A stretch of 64,000 nt of DNA, from assembly GCA_022766245.1 (NCBI GenBank), contig JALEPL010000033.1:23069-87068 (forward strand), written 5' to 3'. The stretch is from Lachnospiraceae bacterium (GTDB lineage: Bacteria > Bacillota > Clostridia > Lachnospirales > Lachnospiraceae). Of the stretch, positions 52,135-62,270 are shown in pieces. The position numbers and the translations under genes are program-made. Under the pieces are notes generated by a model. It saw only the letters and a program-made list of their open reading frames with translations. It was not told where the DNA came from and ran no database searches. Every line of letters begins with the position of its first letter. Position 1 is the stretch's first letter.

Positions 52135-52848
52135 ATGAGATTAGACAAATTGTTATGTGAAATGAATCTAGGTACCCGCAGTCAGGTGAAGGAACAGATC
52201 AAGAAGGGGCGTGTCACGGTGAATGGGAACACGGCCCAGCGCCCTGAGCAAAAGACGGATCCGGAGAACGACCGGATCTGTGTGGATGGGAAGCCGATTT
52301 CCTATATACAATATGTTTATTATATGCTTCATAAGCCGGCAGGCTGTGTCAGTGCCACAGAAGACGGCCGGCATGCAACCGTATTGGACTATATCAAAGA
52401 CGAGCCCAGAAGGCAGGAACTTTTTCCGGTGGGCAGACTGGACCTGGATACTGAGGGACTGCTTCTTATGACAAATGATGGAGAACTGGCCCATCGTCTG
52501 TTATCCCCTGCACATCATGTGCCAAAGACATATTATGCGAAGGTAAAAGGACAAGTTACCGGACAGGATGTGGAGGAGTTTTCTAAGGGACTGGATATCG
52601 GTGAGAAAAAGCTTACAAAACCGGCAGAGCTTACCATATTACAGTCAGGGGAGATATCGGAGATTCTGGTTATCATAACAGAAGGCAGGTTTCATCAGAT
52701 TAAGCGAATGTTTGCCTGCGTAGGCAAAGAGGTTATCTATTTAAAACGAATTCGTATGGGAAGCCTTCAACTGGATGAAAATCTGGCTCCGGGGGAATAT
52801 CGTCCCCTAACGGAGGAAGAAGTTTTGGAACTACAGAAGGCAAAATAG
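52135..52848 (+). CDS. RsuA/RluB-type pseudouridine synthase
   Basis: A 237-residue (or 238 if the preceding ATG is used) rRNA pseudouridine synthase. It has an N-terminal S4 RNA-binding domain (RLDKLLCEMNLGTRSQVKEQIKKGRVTVNG) and the RsuA catalytic motif FPVGRLDLDTEGLLLMTNDGELAHRLLSP with the catalytic Asp, then VPKTYYAKVKG and GRFHQIKRMFACVGKEV. The length and motif variant suit the RsuA type (16S U516), though RluB/RluE activity cannot be excluded from sequence. Followed by YgiQ in 20 bases. Confidence 0.92.
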   Translation: MRLDKLLCEMNLGTRSQVKEQIKKGRVTVNGNTAQRPEQKTDPENDRICVDGKPISYIQYVYYMLHKPAGCVSATEDGRHATVLDYIKDEPRRQELFPVGRLDLDTEGLLLMTNDGELAHRLLSPAHHVPKTYYAKVKGQVTGQDVEEFSKGLDIGEKKLTKPAELTILQSGEISEILVIITEGRFHQIKRMFACVGKEVIYLKRIRMGSLQLDENLAPGEYRPLTEEEVLELQKAK

Positions 52849-52868
52849 TTTTCAGGAGAGGATAGAGG

Positions 52869-54830
52869 ATGGCAAAAGGTTTTTTACCCATTTCAAAACA
52901 GGATATGGATGAGGCAGGTATCCAACAACTGGATTTTGTTTACGTAATTGGGGATGCCTATGTGGATCACCCATCCTTTGGGCCTGCTATTATCAGTCGG
53001 GTGTTAGAAGCTCACGGTTATCGGGTGGGAATTATTGCGCAGCCGGATTATCATAATGAGAAAAGTATTACGGTACTAGGGGAACCCAGACTGGGATTTC
53101 TGGTGAGCTCCGGCAATATGGATTCCATGGTAAATCATTATTCCGTGTCGAAAAAACGGCGAAAGCAGGATAGTTACACGCCGGGTGGTGTCATGGGAAA
53201 AAGACCGGATTATGCCGTAGTGACCTACTGTAATCTAATTCGTCGGACTTACAAGCATACGCCCATCGTGATCGGGGGAATTGAGGCCAGTCTCAGACGT
53301 CTGGGACATTACGATTACTGGTCCAACAAAGTAAAACGTTCGATTTTGTTGGATTCCGGGGCAGATTTGATTTCCTATGGTATGGGTGAAAAGAGCATTG
53401 TGGAAATTGCCGATGCGTTGGACAGTGGTTTGAAGGTTTCGGATATCACCTTTGTGGAGGGAACGGTATACAAAACCAGAGATGAGGATAGTATTTATGA
53501 TGCCATTCGGCTTCCGGCCTTTGAGGAGATCAAGGCGGATAAGCGTGCTTATGCCAAAAGCTTTTCCATTCAGTATCAGAACACGGATCCCTTTGCTGCC
53601 AGACGGATTTATGAGACCTATGATCAAAAGCTTTTTGTCGTTCAGAATACACCGGCCAAGCCTCTGACCACCCAGGAGATGGATGATGTCTATGCGCTGC
53701 CCTATATGAGGACCTATCATCCGGTTTATGAGAAGGAGGGAGGAATTCCTGCAATCCGTGAAGTGAAGTTTTCCCTGGTCAGCAATCGTGGCTGCTTCGG
53801 CGGATGCAGCTTCTGTGCATTGACGTTTCATCAGGGACGTATCGTGCAGTGCAGGAGTCATGAATCCATCCTTTCTGAGGCAAAGCTTATGACAAAGGAT
53901 CCGGAATTCAAGGGCTATATCCATGATGTGGGAGGTCCAACCGCAAACTTTCGGGCACCGGCATGTAAGAAACAGATGACAAAAGGCGCTTGCCCGAATA
54001 AGCAATGCCTGTTTCCCAAGCCCTGCAAAAACCTTGTGGCGGATCACAGCGACTATATCAGACTGCTACGGTCACTGCGCAGCCTGCCCGGTGTAAAAAA
54101 AGTGTTTATCCGTTCCGGAATCCGGTTTGATTATCTGCTTGCAGACCAGAAAAATGATTTCCTTACCGAGCTATGCAAGTATCATGTCAGTGGACAGCTA
54201 AAAGTGGCACCGGAGCATATTTCAGATACGGTACTGTCGAAACTGGGAAAGCCCTCCGTGTCGGTGTATAACCGGTTCGTGGACAAGTATCGACGTACCA
54301 ATGAGCGTCTGGGCTTAAAACAATATCTGGTGCCCTATCTCATGTCCTCCCATCCGGGGTCTACGTTAAAGGAAGCGGTGGAGCTGGCAGAGTACCTGCG
54401 GGATTTGGGGTATATGCCGGAGCAGGTGCAGGATTTTTATCCAACCCCATCCACCATCAGTACCTGTATGTATTATACGGGCTTAGATCCCCGCACTATG
54501 GAACCGGTTTATGTGGCTACGAATCCTCATGAAAAAGCCATGCAGCGTGCCCTGATTCAATACCGTAATCCGGAAAACTATGATCTGGTGTATGAGGCAT
54601 TGCAGCTGACTCACAGACAGGATTTGATTGGATTTGGAAAAGAATGTCTGATTCCACCGCGAAAGAAACCTGTGGACAGAAAAAGTGAGAAAACAGCAGG
54701 AAAGACTAAAAGCAGAAATACTTCCAAGGATGTTCGACCGGGAGAAAAGGATAGGAAAAATGGAAAAAATAACAAAAATGGCAAAAATAGTAAGAAGAAG
54801 ACCTTGCGAAATATACACAAAAAGCATTAA
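52869..54830 (+). CDS. YgiQ family radical SAM protein
   Basis: A 653-residue radical SAM protein with the N-terminal YgiQ domain ([40 protein letters not shown]), the cluster motif [19 protein letters not shown] (CxxxCxxC), and [16 protein letters not shown] plus [20 protein letters not shown]. Further Cys ([22 protein letters not shown]) may bind a second cluster. The reaction is unknown. The C-terminus is a very basic Lys/Asn-rich tail ([15 protein letters not shown]), probably disordered and nucleic-acid binding. Confidence 0.94.
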   Translation: MAKGFLPISKQDMDEAGIQQLDFVYVIGDAYVDHPSFGPAIISRVLEAHGYRVGIIAQPDYHNEKSITVLGEPRLGFLVSSGNMDSMVNHYSVSKKRRKQDSYTPGGVMGKRPDYAVVTYCNLIRRTYKHTPIVIGGIEASLRRLGHYDYWSNKVKRSILLDSGADLISYGMGEKSIVEIADALDSGLKVSDITFVEGTVYKTRDEDSIYDAIRLPAFEEIKADKRAYAKSFSIQYQNTDPFAARRIYETYDQKLFVVQNTPAKPLTTQEMDDVYALPYMRTYHPVYEKEGGIPAIREVKFSLVSNRGCFGGCSFCALTFHQGRIVQCRSHESILSEAKLMTKDPEFKGYIHDVGGPTANFRAPACKKQMTKGACPNKQCLFPKPCKNLVADHSDYIRLLRSLRSLPGVKKVFIRSGIRFDYLLADQKNDFLTELCKYHVSGQLKVAPEHISDTVLSKLGKPSVSVYNRFVDKYRRTNERLGLKQYLVPYLMSSHPGSTLKEAVELAEYLRDLGYMPEQVQDFYPTPSTISTCMYYTGLDPRTMEPVYVATNPHEKAMQRALIQYRNPENYDLVYEALQLTHRQDLIGFGKECLIPPRKKPVDRKSEKTAGKTKSRNTSKDVRPGEKDRKNGKNNKNGKNSKKKTLRNIHKKH

Positions 54831-54845
54831 CAAAGTGAATAGATT

Positions 54846-55823
54846 ATGAAAGAATTTATCATAAACAAAAACGAAGCGGGACAGCGCTTTGACAAATACT
54901 TAAAGAAGCTATTAAAGGAGGCTCCAGGCAGTTTTCTGTATAAGATGCTTCGCAAGAAAAATATCACATTGAACGGGAAAAAGGCAGAGGGAAAGGAAAT
55001 CCTAAAGGAGCAGGACCGAGTGAAACTTTTTTTATCCGATGAGACTTTTGAGAAATTCCATGGAAATGCAGCGGCATCTGTGACACGATTGTCAGAAGAT
55101 TATCCCGATTATCCTCTGGAGATTGTATACGAGGACGAGGACAGCCTGCTGATTAATAAACCCGCCGGAATGCTTTCCCAAAAGGCAAAGCCTGAGGATG
55201 TTTCCGCCAACGAGTATGTGATTGGTTACCTGCTTCGCACAGGCGCCATCACAAGGGAGAGCTTAAAGACGTTCCACCCCTCGGTCTGCAACCGGCTGGA
55301 CCGCAACACTTCCGGCCTTCTCATAGCCGGAAAAAGCCTGCGGGGTCTGCAGTACTGGAGTGAAGCACTGAAAAGCCGAAGTCTGGAAAAATACTATCTG
55401 GCATTGGTGGAGGGAAGCGTAGCACAGAATGCACATTTGAAAGGATATTTGTTGAAGGATCATGGCAGCAATGAGGTAACAATTATGGAATCGCCCATTC
55501 AGGATGCGTCGTATATTGAGACCTCCTATGAGGTACAGGAAAATTATGGGAAAGCCACCTTGTTGAAGGTGCATCTGATCACAGGAAAAACCCATCAGAT
55601 CCGTGCCCATCTGGCATCAACCGGTCACCCGATCATCGGGGATATGAAATATGGAAGCAGGAAGAGCAATGAACTCTGGAGAAAAGAAGCCGCTGTAAAA
55701 CGCCAGATGTTGCATGCCTATGAACTGGTCACAGAAGAAAAAAAATACTTTCAGGCAAAGATACCTGAGGATATGGAACAGGCATTGAACTATGCCCAAA
55801 ATAATCCAGATAACAAATACTAA
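54846..55823 (+). CDS. RluA family pseudouridine synthase
   Basis: A 325-residue pseudouridine synthase of the RluC/RluD type. It has an S4-like N-terminus (MKEFIINKNEAGQRFDKYLKKLLKEAPGSFLYKMLRKKNITLNGKK), the catalytic motif HPSVCNRLDRNTSGLLIAGKS (R-L-D with the nucleophilic Asp), and KTHQIRAHLASTGHPIIGDMKYG. The middle between S4 and catalytic regions has YEDEDSLLINKPAGML. The precise rRNA target is not predictable. Sixteen bases from YgiQ, 19 before the phosphatase. Confidence 0.93.
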   Translation: MKEFIINKNEAGQRFDKYLKKLLKEAPGSFLYKMLRKKNITLNGKKAEGKEILKEQDRVKLFLSDETFEKFHGNAAASVTRLSEDYPDYPLEIVYEDEDSLLINKPAGMLSQKAKPEDVSANEYVIGYLLRTGAITRESLKTFHPSVCNRLDRNTSGLLIAGKSLRGLQYWSEALKSRSLEKYYLALVEGSVAQNAHLKGYLLKDHGSNEVTIMESPIQDASYIETSYEVQENYGKATLLKVHLITGKTHQIRAHLASTGHPIIGDMKYGSRKSNELWRKEAAVKRQMLHAYELVTEEKKYFQAKIPEDMEQALNYAQNNPDNKY

Positions 55824-55841
55824 TGAGTAAAGGACGAATAA

Positions 55842-56489
55842 ATGAAAATATATTTGATGAGACACGGAGAGACGGATTATAATAAAAAGGGACTGATTCA
55901 GGGAAGACTGGATATCCCATTGAATGAAAATGGATTAGAGCTGGCACGTCTGACCAGGGACGGATTTGATCGGGATGGCATCCGTTTTGATTACTGTTAC
56001 TGCAGTCCATTGATTCGGGCAAGACAGACGGCGGATATTCTTCTGGAAGGGACGGATACCCCCATTACATATGACGAGAGAATCTGTGAAATGAACTTTG
56101 CAGAGGGGGAGGGAATTCCATTGAAGCAGATTTCCGAGGATCCCCAATATAAGAATATTGATTATCTGTTTCATGATCCGGAGAAATATCATGCCACAGA
56201 AAAGGGGGAAGACTATGCTGATCTTTTTGCCCGGGTATCTGATTTTTTGGAGAATGAACTTTATGCCCATGAGAATGATTATGAAAATGTGCTGGTATGC
56301 TGTCACGGCGGTATTATTCGTGCGTTTCTGGCCTTTATGAAGAAGCTGGAGCTGGGAAAGTTCTGGGACAATCATCAGCCGAACTGCAGCGTGAATATCA
56401 TTGAAATCAAGAATCACAAGCTGCAGATTTTGGAAGAACACCGGATTTACTACGAGCTTCCGGAGGAAAAGAAAGGAACAATACTCTAA
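55842..56489 (+). CDS. Histidine phosphatase family protein
   Basis: A 215-residue phosphoglycerate-mutase-like phosphatase. The phosphoacceptor motif is LMRHGETDYNKKGLIQGRLDIPLNENG, with the second His in LVCCHGGIIRAFLAFM. Typical of small cofactor-independent histidine phosphatases such as CobC or YhfR-like enzymes; the substrate is unpredictable. The N-terminus fits the family. The final base of the stop overlaps the first base of the recU start codon. Confidence 0.9.
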   Translation: MKIYLMRHGETDYNKKGLIQGRLDIPLNENGLELARLTRDGFDRDGIRFDYCYCSPLIRARQTADILLEGTDTPITYDERICEMNFAEGEGIPLKQISEDPQYKNIDYLFHDPEKYHATEKGEDYADLFARVSDFLENELYAHENDYENVLVCCHGGIIRAFLAFMKKLELGKFWDNHQPNCSVNIIEIKNHKLQILEEHRIYYELPEEKKGTIL

Positions 56490-57022
56490 TGGCAACATGG
56501 AATTCCAGAGGATTGCGTGGCTCCACCTTTGAGGAATTTATCAATCGGACCAATGAGAAATATATGGAGCATGATTTGGCTTTGATTCAGAAAATACCCA
56601 CTCCTATCACTCCTATTAACATAGATAAGGAAAGTCGTCATATTACCCTGGCTTATTTTGAACAGAAGAGCACCGTGGATTATATTGGTGTGGTTCAGGG
56701 AATCCCGGTATGCTTTGATGCCAAGGAGTGTCACACGGACACCTTCCCACTGGCTAATATCCATGAACATCAGATTGTATTTATGGAGCGGTTTGAGAAA
56801 CAGCAGGGCATTGCGTTTCTGTTGATTTATTTTACTCATCGGGATGAGTTTTATTATATGCGTTATGAGGAGATGCGCAGCTTCTGGGAGCGGGCAAAAG
56901 AAGGTGGACGAAAGAGCTTCTGCTATGAGGAGTTGAATGCGGAATTCTTCTTTACCGGAAAGGGTGGCATTCTGGTTCCTTATCTGGATGGAATCCAGAA
57001 AGATTTGTCTCAAAGGGATTGA
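56489..57022 (+). CDS. recU: Holliday junction resolvase RecU
   Basis: A structure-specific endonuclease resolving recombination intermediates in Firmicutes. The 177-residue protein shows NSRGLRGSTFEEFINRTNEKYMEHDLALIQKIPTPITPI and the catalytic-metal tract KSTVDYIGVVQGIPVCFDAKEC (the D-x-n-E-x-K style of the RecU nuclease fold), then HEHQIVFMERFEKQQGIAFLLIYF. Overlaps the phosphatase gene by one base. Often paired with ponA in Bacillus; here the neighbours differ. The his promoter lies in its final codons. Confidence 0.93.
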   Translation: MATWNSRGLRGSTFEEFINRTNEKYMEHDLALIQKIPTPITPINIDKESRHITLAYFEQKSTVDYIGVVQGIPVCFDAKECHTDTFPLANIHEHQIVFMERFEKQQGIAFLLIYFTHRDEFYYMRYEEMRSFWERAKEGGRKSFCYEELNAEFFFTGKGGILVPYLDGIQKDLSQRD

Positions 57023-57047
57023 CAAGGATAGAATGATTTGTTATGGT
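57019..57047 (+). promoter_or_regulatory. Sigma-A-type promoter for the his operon
   Basis: TTGACA, 17 bases, TATGGT, overlapping the last codons of recU. About 50 bases upstream of hisZ. Confidence 0.8.
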
Positions 57048-57055
57048 AGCATGGT

Positions 57056-57075
57056 AGCACGCTAAAGTGCGTGCT
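57056..57075 (+). promoter_or_regulatory. Hairpin in the his operon leader
   Basis: AGCACGC (57056-57062) and GCGTGCT (57069-57075) pair around TAAAGT, near the predicted transcript start. It is followed by TATTTTACTGG and then the GGAGG ribosome site; there is no long T run and no His-codon leader peptide. Possible regulatory or stability element. Confidence 0.5.
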
Positions 57076-57094
57076 TATTTTACTGGAGGTTAGA

Positions 57095-58288
57095 ATGAAA
57101 AATCAACTGTTACATACACCGGAAGGTGTGAGAGATATCTATAGTGAGGAATGTGAAAAAAAATTAGAACTGCAAAATAGGCTGCATCGTGTTCTGGGAA
57201 CCTACGGATACCACAGTATCCAGACACCAACCTTTGAGTTCTTTGATATATTTGGAAAAGAAATCGGTACGACTCCGTCTAAAGAATTGTATAAATTTTT
57301 CGACCGGGAGGGAAATACACTGGTGCTCAGACCGGATATTACCCCGTCCATTGCCCGTTGTGCCGCAAAATATTTTGTGGATGAGGATATGCCCATTCGT
57401 CTGTGTTATATGGGGAATACCTTTATTAATAACAACAGCTATCAGGGACGTTTGAAGGAATGTACCCAGTTGGGTGCTGAGCTGATCGGCGATGACTCTG
57501 TGGATGGAGATGCAGAGATGATTTCCATGACCATTGAGTCATTAAAGGAATGTGGATTAAAGGAATTCCAGATCAGTGTAGGTCATGTGGACTTTTTTCA
57601 GGGACTTATGGAAGCTGCCGGGTTTGATGAGGAGGAAGAACTGGTTATACGGGAATTGATCGCCAACAAAAATTATTTTGGCGTAGAGGAAGAAATCGCC
57701 GGATACCCCCTGGCAGACAATTTGAAAGAATTGTTCACTATGTTGGGCAAACTTTATAATCAGGCATCGGATTTTGCAGAAGCAAAGACTGCTGCCATGA
57801 ATTATCCAAAAGTGTATGATGCGCTTTGCCGTTTAGAACAGCTGGATGCAGTGCTGAAGTTGTATCAGGTGGATTCTTATGTGACCTATGAACTGGGCAT
57901 GCTGACAGATTATCATTACTATACTGGCGTGATTTTTGCCGGATATACCTTCGGAAGCGGGGAACCCATTGTGAAGGGAGGCCGATACAATAACCTGCTT
58001 TCTCATTTTGGAAAAGATGCGGCATCCATTGGTTTTGCTTTTGTTGTAGATCAGCTGATGACAGCCATTGCCAGACAGCATATTGAGATTCCTACCGTAC
58101 ATGACACCATATTGATTCTGTACACGCAAAACAGTCAGAAGACGGCTGTAAATCAGGCTCGCAGCATGAGAGCAGAGGGAAAAAAGGTAGAACTGATGCG
58201 TCAAAATGACAGTCATAATAAGGCAGAATATGAGAATTATGCAGCACGCAATCAGATCAAAGAGATCATATTTATGGATGGAGAGTAA
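57095..58288 (+). CDS. hisZ: ATP phosphoribosyltransferase regulatory subunit HisZ
   Basis: A histidyl-tRNA-synthetase paralogue that no longer charges tRNA but associates with short-form HisG and makes it allosterically sensitive to histidine. The 397-residue protein begins LHTPEGVRDIYSEECEKKLELQNRLHRVLGTYGYHSIQTPTFEFFDIFG and keeps class II motif 2 (VLRPDITPSIARCAAKYF) and VKGGRYNNLLSHFGKDAASIGFAF, without the anticodon-binding domain. The start at 57095 has GGAGG. It is followed immediately by hisG, with the short HisG that requires HisZ. Confidence 0.95.
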   Translation: MKNQLLHTPEGVRDIYSEECEKKLELQNRLHRVLGTYGYHSIQTPTFEFFDIFGKEIGTTPSKELYKFFDREGNTLVLRPDITPSIARCAAKYFVDEDMPIRLCYMGNTFINNNSYQGRLKECTQLGAELIGDDSVDGDAEMISMTIESLKECGLKEFQISVGHVDFFQGLMEAAGFDEEEELVIRELIANKNYFGVEEEIAGYPLADNLKELFTMLGKLYNQASDFAEAKTAAMNYPKVYDALCRLEQLDAVLKLYQVDSYVTYELGMLTDYHYYTGVIFAGYTFGSGEPIVKGGRYNNLLSHFGKDAASIGFAFVVDQLMTAIARQHIEIPTVHDTILILYTQNSQKTAVNQARSMRAEGKKVELMRQNDSHNKAEYENYAARNQIKEIIFMDGE

Positions 58289-58289
58289 G

Positions 58290-58943
58290 ATGGAAGAGAG
58301 ATATTTAACCTTTGCCTTAGGAAAGGGCAGACTGGCAAATAAAACATTAGAGACTTTTGAAAAAATCGGTATTACCTGTGAGGAAATGAAGGATAAAAAT
58401 ACCAGAAAGCTGGTTTTTGTCAATGAAGAGCTGAAGCTTCGATTTTTCCTGGCTAAGGGACCGGATGTGCCCACTTATGTGGAATACGGTGCGGCAGATA
58501 TTGGAATTGTAGGACGTGATACCATTTTAGAGGAAGGCAGAAATATCTATGAAGTGTTGGATTTGGGCTTTGGTAAATGTCGGATGTGTATCTGTGGTCC
58601 CAAGGAGGCCAGGGATTTGCTGCAGCATCATGAGTTGATTCGTGTGGCTACCAAATACCCTCGCATTGCCAAGGATTACTTTTACAATAAAAAGCACCAG
58701 ACAGTGGAGATTATTAAATTAAATGGCTCCATTGAGCTGGCACCTATTGTAGGTCTTTCCGAAGTGATCTGTGATATTGTGGAGACAGGTTCTACCTTAA
58801 GGGAGAATGGTCTGGAAGTATTGGAAGAGGTATGTCCCCTGTCTGCCCGCATGGTGGTAAACCAGGTGAGTATGAAAATGGAACATGACCGGATTACCAG
58901 ATTGATTACAGATTTAAAGACCGTATTAGCAAGTGATAAGTAA
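58290..58943 (+). CDS. hisG: ATP phosphoribosyltransferase catalytic subunit (short form)
   Basis: Catalyses the first step of histidine synthesis, joining ATP and PRPP. The 217-residue protein lacks the C-terminal regulatory domain of long HisG; family motifs include LTFALGKGRLANKTLETFEKIG, AADIGIVGRDTI, LGFGKCRMCI, RVATKYP, and GLSEVICDIVETGSTLRENGL. It needs HisZ, present 1 base upstream. The track ORF begins upstream inside hisZ; the ATG at 58290 is the family start. Confidence 0.96.
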   Translation: MEERYLTFALGKGRLANKTLETFEKIGITCEEMKDKNTRKLVFVNEELKLRFFLAKGPDVPTYVEYGAADIGIVGRDTILEEGRNIYEVLDLGFGKCRMCICGPKEARDLLQHHELIRVATKYPRIAKDYFYNKKHQTVEIIKLNGSIELAPIVGLSEVICDIVETGSTLRENGLEVLEEVCPLSARMVVNQVSMKMEHDRITRLITDLKTVLASDK

Positions 58944-58950
58944 ATATGTC

Positions 58951-58977
58951 GTATCTGTGAAGATGCAAAACAGCTAC
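58951..58977 (+). repeat. Short palindromic repeat, family A, inside the his operon
   Basis: GTATCTGT, 11 bases, ACAGCTAC, in the hisG-hisD gap. Same arrangement as 4367-4393 with one mismatch in the stem. Confidence 0.6.
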
Positions 58978-59002
58978 AATATGTCAAAAGGAGAAACAGA
59001 AC

Positions 59003-60295
59003 ATGAGAATTTTAAAGCTGACAAAAGAAACAGAAGAAAATATTTTAGAAGACTTGTTAAAGCGCAGCCCCAACAGCTATGGAAAGTTTGAGGACAGTGT
59101 AAATGAGATTATTGCAAATGTACGTAAGAATCGGGATGCAGCTATATTTGATTATACTGCCCGGTTTGATGGAGCCAGGATCGATGCATCTAATATTTTA
59201 GTGACAGAAGATGAAATCAAAGAAGCGTATGATGCGGTAGATCCCAAGCTTTTGGAAGTCATCCGCAAAGCATTGGTGAATATTCGCAGCTATCATGAGA
59301 AACAGATTCAGAATAGCTGGTTTACCAGTGAGAATAATGGGATTATTCTGGGACAGAAGGTAACAGCATTAGAGCGTGTGGGTGTATATGTGCCTGGAGG
59401 AAAGGCAGTATATCCTTCTTCTGTTCTGATGAATATTCTGCCTGCAAAGGTAGCCGGCGTGGATGAGATTATTATGACGACACCTCCGGGAAAAGACGGA
59501 AAGGTAAATCCTTCCACTCTTGTAGCTGCAAAGGAGGCAGGCGCTGATAAGATTTATAAGGTGGGTGGTGCCCAGGCTATCGCAGCATTGGCATTTGGTA
59601 CTGAGAGCATTCCAAAGGTGGACAAGATTGTTGGCCCCGGCAACATTTACGTGGCATTGGCAAAAAAAGCGGTATTTGGCTATGTGAGCATTGATTCTAT
59701 TGCAGGTCCCAGCGAGATTCTGGTACTGGCTGACGACTCTGCAAATCCCCGTTTTGTGGCAGCAGATTTACTGTCTCAGGCAGAGCATGATGAGATGGCC
59801 TCTGCTATTTTGATCACCACCAGTCAGACATTGGCAGAACAGGTGTCTGATGAGGTGGACAAGTTCGTGGCACAGCTTTCCAGAAAAGAAATCATTCAGA
59901 AGTCTTTGGATAATTATGGTTATATTCTAGTGGCAGATGATATGAATCAGGCAATTAATACGGTAAACGCCATTGCATCAGAACATATGGAAATTGTTAC
60001 CAGAAATCCCTTCGAGGTGATGACAAAGGTTCGGAATGCGGGTGCAATCTTTATCGGAGAGTACAGCAGTGAACCTCTTGGCGATTACTTTGCAGGTCCG
60101 AATCATGTATTGCCTACCAATGGAACTGCAAAATTCTTCTCTGCATTGTCTGTGGACGATTTTATCAAAAAGTCCAGTATTATTTCTTATTCTAAGGATG
60201 CATTGCAGGCAGTTTATAAGGATATTGCGCAGTTTGCAGAGTGCGAGCAGCTCACAGCACATGCGAATTCCATTAAGGTGCGGTTTGAAGACTAG
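59003..60295 (+). CDS. hisD: Histidinol dehydrogenase
   Basis: Catalyses the last two oxidations, L-histidinol to L-histidine, using NAD+ and zinc. The 430-residue protein has GVYVPGGKAVYPSSVLMNILPAKVAGV, VDKIVGPGNIYVALAKKAVFGYVSIDSIAGPSEILVLAD, ADLLSQAEHDEMASA and the C-terminal SEHMEIVTRNPFEVM, PLGDYFAGPNHVLPTNGTAKFFSALSVDDFIKKSSII. All features are canonical. A 90-base gap with a hairpin separates it from hisB. Confidence 0.97.
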   Translation: MRILKLTKETEENILEDLLKRSPNSYGKFEDSVNEIIANVRKNRDAAIFDYTARFDGARIDASNILVTEDEIKEAYDAVDPKLLEVIRKALVNIRSYHEKQIQNSWFTSENNGIILGQKVTALERVGVYVPGGKAVYPSSVLMNILPAKVAGVDEIIMTTPPGKDGKVNPSTLVAAKEAGADKIYKVGGAQAIAALAFGTESIPKVDKIVGPGNIYVALAKKAVFGYVSIDSIAGPSEILVLADDSANPRFVAADLLSQAEHDEMASAILITTSQTLAEQVSDEVDKFVAQLSRKEIIQKSLDNYGYILVADDMNQAINTVNAIASEHMEIVTRNPFEVMTKVRNAGAIFIGEYSSEPLGDYFAGPNHVLPTNGTAKFFSALSVDDFIKKSSIISYSKDALQAVYKDIAQFAECEQLTAHANSIKVRFED

Positions 60296-60327
60296 TGCTG
60301 TCTAAAAAATAAATCAGTCTCTTCCCA

Positions 60328-60354
60328 GAAATGTGTTCCGAGAAAACACATTTC
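60328..60354 (+). promoter_or_regulatory. Intra-operon hairpin between hisD and hisB
   Basis: GAAATGTGTT and AACACATTTC form a 10-bp stem with a 7-base loop (CCGAGAA) without a following T run. It may be a processing or stability element in the his mRNA. Confidence 0.5.
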
Positions 60355-60385
60355 CGGAAAAGAAGAAAATTTTTGGGAGGTTTTT

Positions 60386-60976
60386 ATGGATAGAAGGATT
60401 GGGGAATATACCCGTAAGACCAAGGAGACAGATATTTATCTGTCCCTGGATATCGATGGAAGTGGGAAATTCGAGGTGGATACCGGAATCGGCTTTTTTG
60501 ACCATATGCTGGAAGGATTTGCAAGACATGGTTTGTTTGATCTGAAGGCGAAAGTTACCGGTGATTTGTCTGTGGACTGTCATCATACCATTGAGGACAC
60601 TGGGATTGTATTGGGAAATGCCATTGCTAAGGCAGTGGGAGATAAAAAAGGTATCAAACGATATGGAAGCTGCATTCTGCCTATGGATGAGACTCTGGTG
60701 CTTTGTGCCATCGATTTATCCGGCAGACCATATTTGTCCTTTGATGCGAACTTTACCACAGACCGGGTGGGATATATGGATACGGAGATGGTGAAGGAGT
60801 TTTTCTATGCCATATCCTACACGGCGGCCATGAATCTTCACATTAAGGTGCTGACACCGGGAAACAATCATCACATGATTGAGGCCATGTTCAAAGCATT
60901 TGCCAAAGCACTGGATGCAGCCACCACAGTGGACGAGCGGATCACAGATATACTCTCAACGAAAGGTAGTTTGTAG
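60386..60976 (+). CDS. hisB: Imidazoleglycerol-phosphate dehydratase
   Basis: Dehydrates imidazole-glycerol-phosphate to imidazole-acetol-phosphate. The 196-residue protein is the stand-alone dehydratase (no N-terminal histidinol phosphatase): [66 protein letters not shown], and [25 protein letters not shown] with the metal-binding HHTIED/HH motifs. It ends one base before the hisIE ATG. Histidinol phosphatase must be elsewhere. Confidence 0.97.
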   Translation: MDRRIGEYTRKTKETDIYLSLDIDGSGKFEVDTGIGFFDHMLEGFARHGLFDLKAKVTGDLSVDCHHTIEDTGIVLGNAIAKAVGDKKGIKRYGSCILPMDETLVLCAIDLSGRPYLSFDANFTTDRVGYMDTEMVKEFFYAISYTAAMNLHIKVLTPGNNHHMIEAMFKAFAKALDAATTVDERITDILSTKGSL

Positions 60977-60977
60977 C

Positions 60978-62258
60978 ATGGATCATAAGAATATTGTAGC
61001 GACGATTTATTTAAAAAATGGGGAGGCTGTAAAGAGTCGGGAAGATATGACGATTTTGGACGATTGGGCGACTCTTGCCAAGTTTTACAGTGACTGTGGC
61101 GTGGATAAAATTTATGTATTTGATCTGTCTACCACAGATGAGGAACATGAGAAGAATATACACCGCATCCATGATATTTTTCGAATGGTGGAGATTCCAT
61201 TATGTGCCGGCGGAAATATCAATCGTCTGGAGGATATGAAAAAATACTTTTATGCGGGCTGTAAGCAGGTCATGTTAAACGGAGCGAAAACAGTTAGTAT
61301 TTCTTTGGCAGAAGAGGGCAGCAAGCTGTTTGGAAAAGACCGGATTTTAGTTTCTGTGGAGAATGTGGATTTTCTCTTTAAAAACAGGGATGTGCTCAAC
61401 GAATACTTCCATGAAATGCTGGTACTTGATCCGGAAATGATTGATGGTGTGGAGAATATTACGGATATCCCTTATGTTGTAACATACGATACCTTTGATG
61501 AAGAGAAGATGGTGGCCACCCTGCGCAGGGAAAATGTCCGTGGAATCTGCGGTGCATGTATTGACCATACGCAGGCAGATGTAATGCGCATGAAAGCATC
61601 ATTTGTAGAACGTGGCATTCACATGGATAATTTTGCACCAGCCTTAAAATGGTGGGATTTGAAAAAGAATTCAGACGGAATGGTGCCGGTCATTGTGCAG
61701 GATTATCGCACAGCGGAGGTACTGATGCTGGCTTATATGAATGAGGAAGCTTTCAATGCCACCATCACCAGCGGAAAGATGACCTATTACAGTAGAAGCC
61801 GTCAGCAGCTTTGGTTAAAGGGGGAGACCAGCGGACATTTCCAGTTCGTAAAATCCCTTACGGCAGACTGCGATTACGATACGATTCTGGCAAAAGTTTC
61901 TCAGGTTGGTGTGGCATGTCACACCGGTGCCAGAAGCTGTTTCTTCCGCGAAATCGTGAAGAAGCAGTATATTGAGAGGAATCCCCTTCAGGTATTTGAG
62001 GATGTATATAAGGTGATTCTGGACCGAAGGGAAAATCCTAAGGTGGGCTCCTATACCAATTATCTGTTCGACAAGGGAATAGATAAGATTTTGCAGAAAG
62101 TAGGACAGGAAGCAACAGAAATTGTCATAGCTGCAAAAAATCAGGAACCGCAGGAGGTGGTGGAGGAGATTTCAGATTTCCTGTACCATGTGATGGTTCT
62201 GATGGCAGAAAAAGGGATTACCTGGGAGGAAGTTACGGAGGAGCTGGCACAGAGATAG
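60978..62258 (+). CDS. hisIE: HisA/HisF-like barrel fused to HisI-HisE
   Basis: A 426-residue three-part protein. The N-terminal ~215 residues resemble a HisA/HisF barrel ([52 protein letters not shown]), but the position of the first catalytic Asp (AID/LDV in relatives) reads TIYL and the second strand reads LVSVENVDF, so it is probably inactive. HisI follows ([45 protein letters not shown]) with zinc Cys/His intact. HisE ends it ([31 protein letters not shown]). HisI and HisE are expected to be active, hydrolysing PR-ATP and opening PR-AMP. One base after hisB. Confidence 0.9.
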   Translation: MDHKNIVATIYLKNGEAVKSREDMTILDDWATLAKFYSDCGVDKIYVFDLSTTDEEHEKNIHRIHDIFRMVEIPLCAGGNINRLEDMKKYFYAGCKQVMLNGAKTVSISLAEEGSKLFGKDRILVSVENVDFLFKNRDVLNEYFHEMLVLDPEMIDGVENITDIPYVVTYDTFDEEKMVATLRRENVRGICGACIDHTQADVMRMKASFVERGIHMDNFAPALKWWDLKKNSDGMVPVIVQDYRTAEVLMLAYMNEEAFNATITSGKMTYYSRSRQQLWLKGETSGHFQFVKSLTADCDYDTILAKVSQVGVACHTGARSCFFREIVKKQYIERNPLQVFEDVYKVILDRRENPKVGSYTNYLFDKGIDKILQKVGQEATEIVIAAKNQEPQEVVEEISDFLYHVMVLMAEKGITWEEVTEELAQR

Positions 62259-62270
62259 TGTCAACAGTGT

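Noticed and set aside
53235-54047. 270-residue minus-strand ORF opposite the YgiQ gene
   Set aside because: Antisense to the radical SAM core; His/Arg/Ile-rich shadow translation.
56486-57025. 179-residue minus-strand ORF opposite recU
   Set aside because: Exactly mirrors recU, which has family motifs; the antisense translation shows none.
57071-57094. his leader peptide as an attenuator
   Set aside because: No run of His codons in any short ORF and no terminator/antiterminator pair; only one small hairpin is visible.
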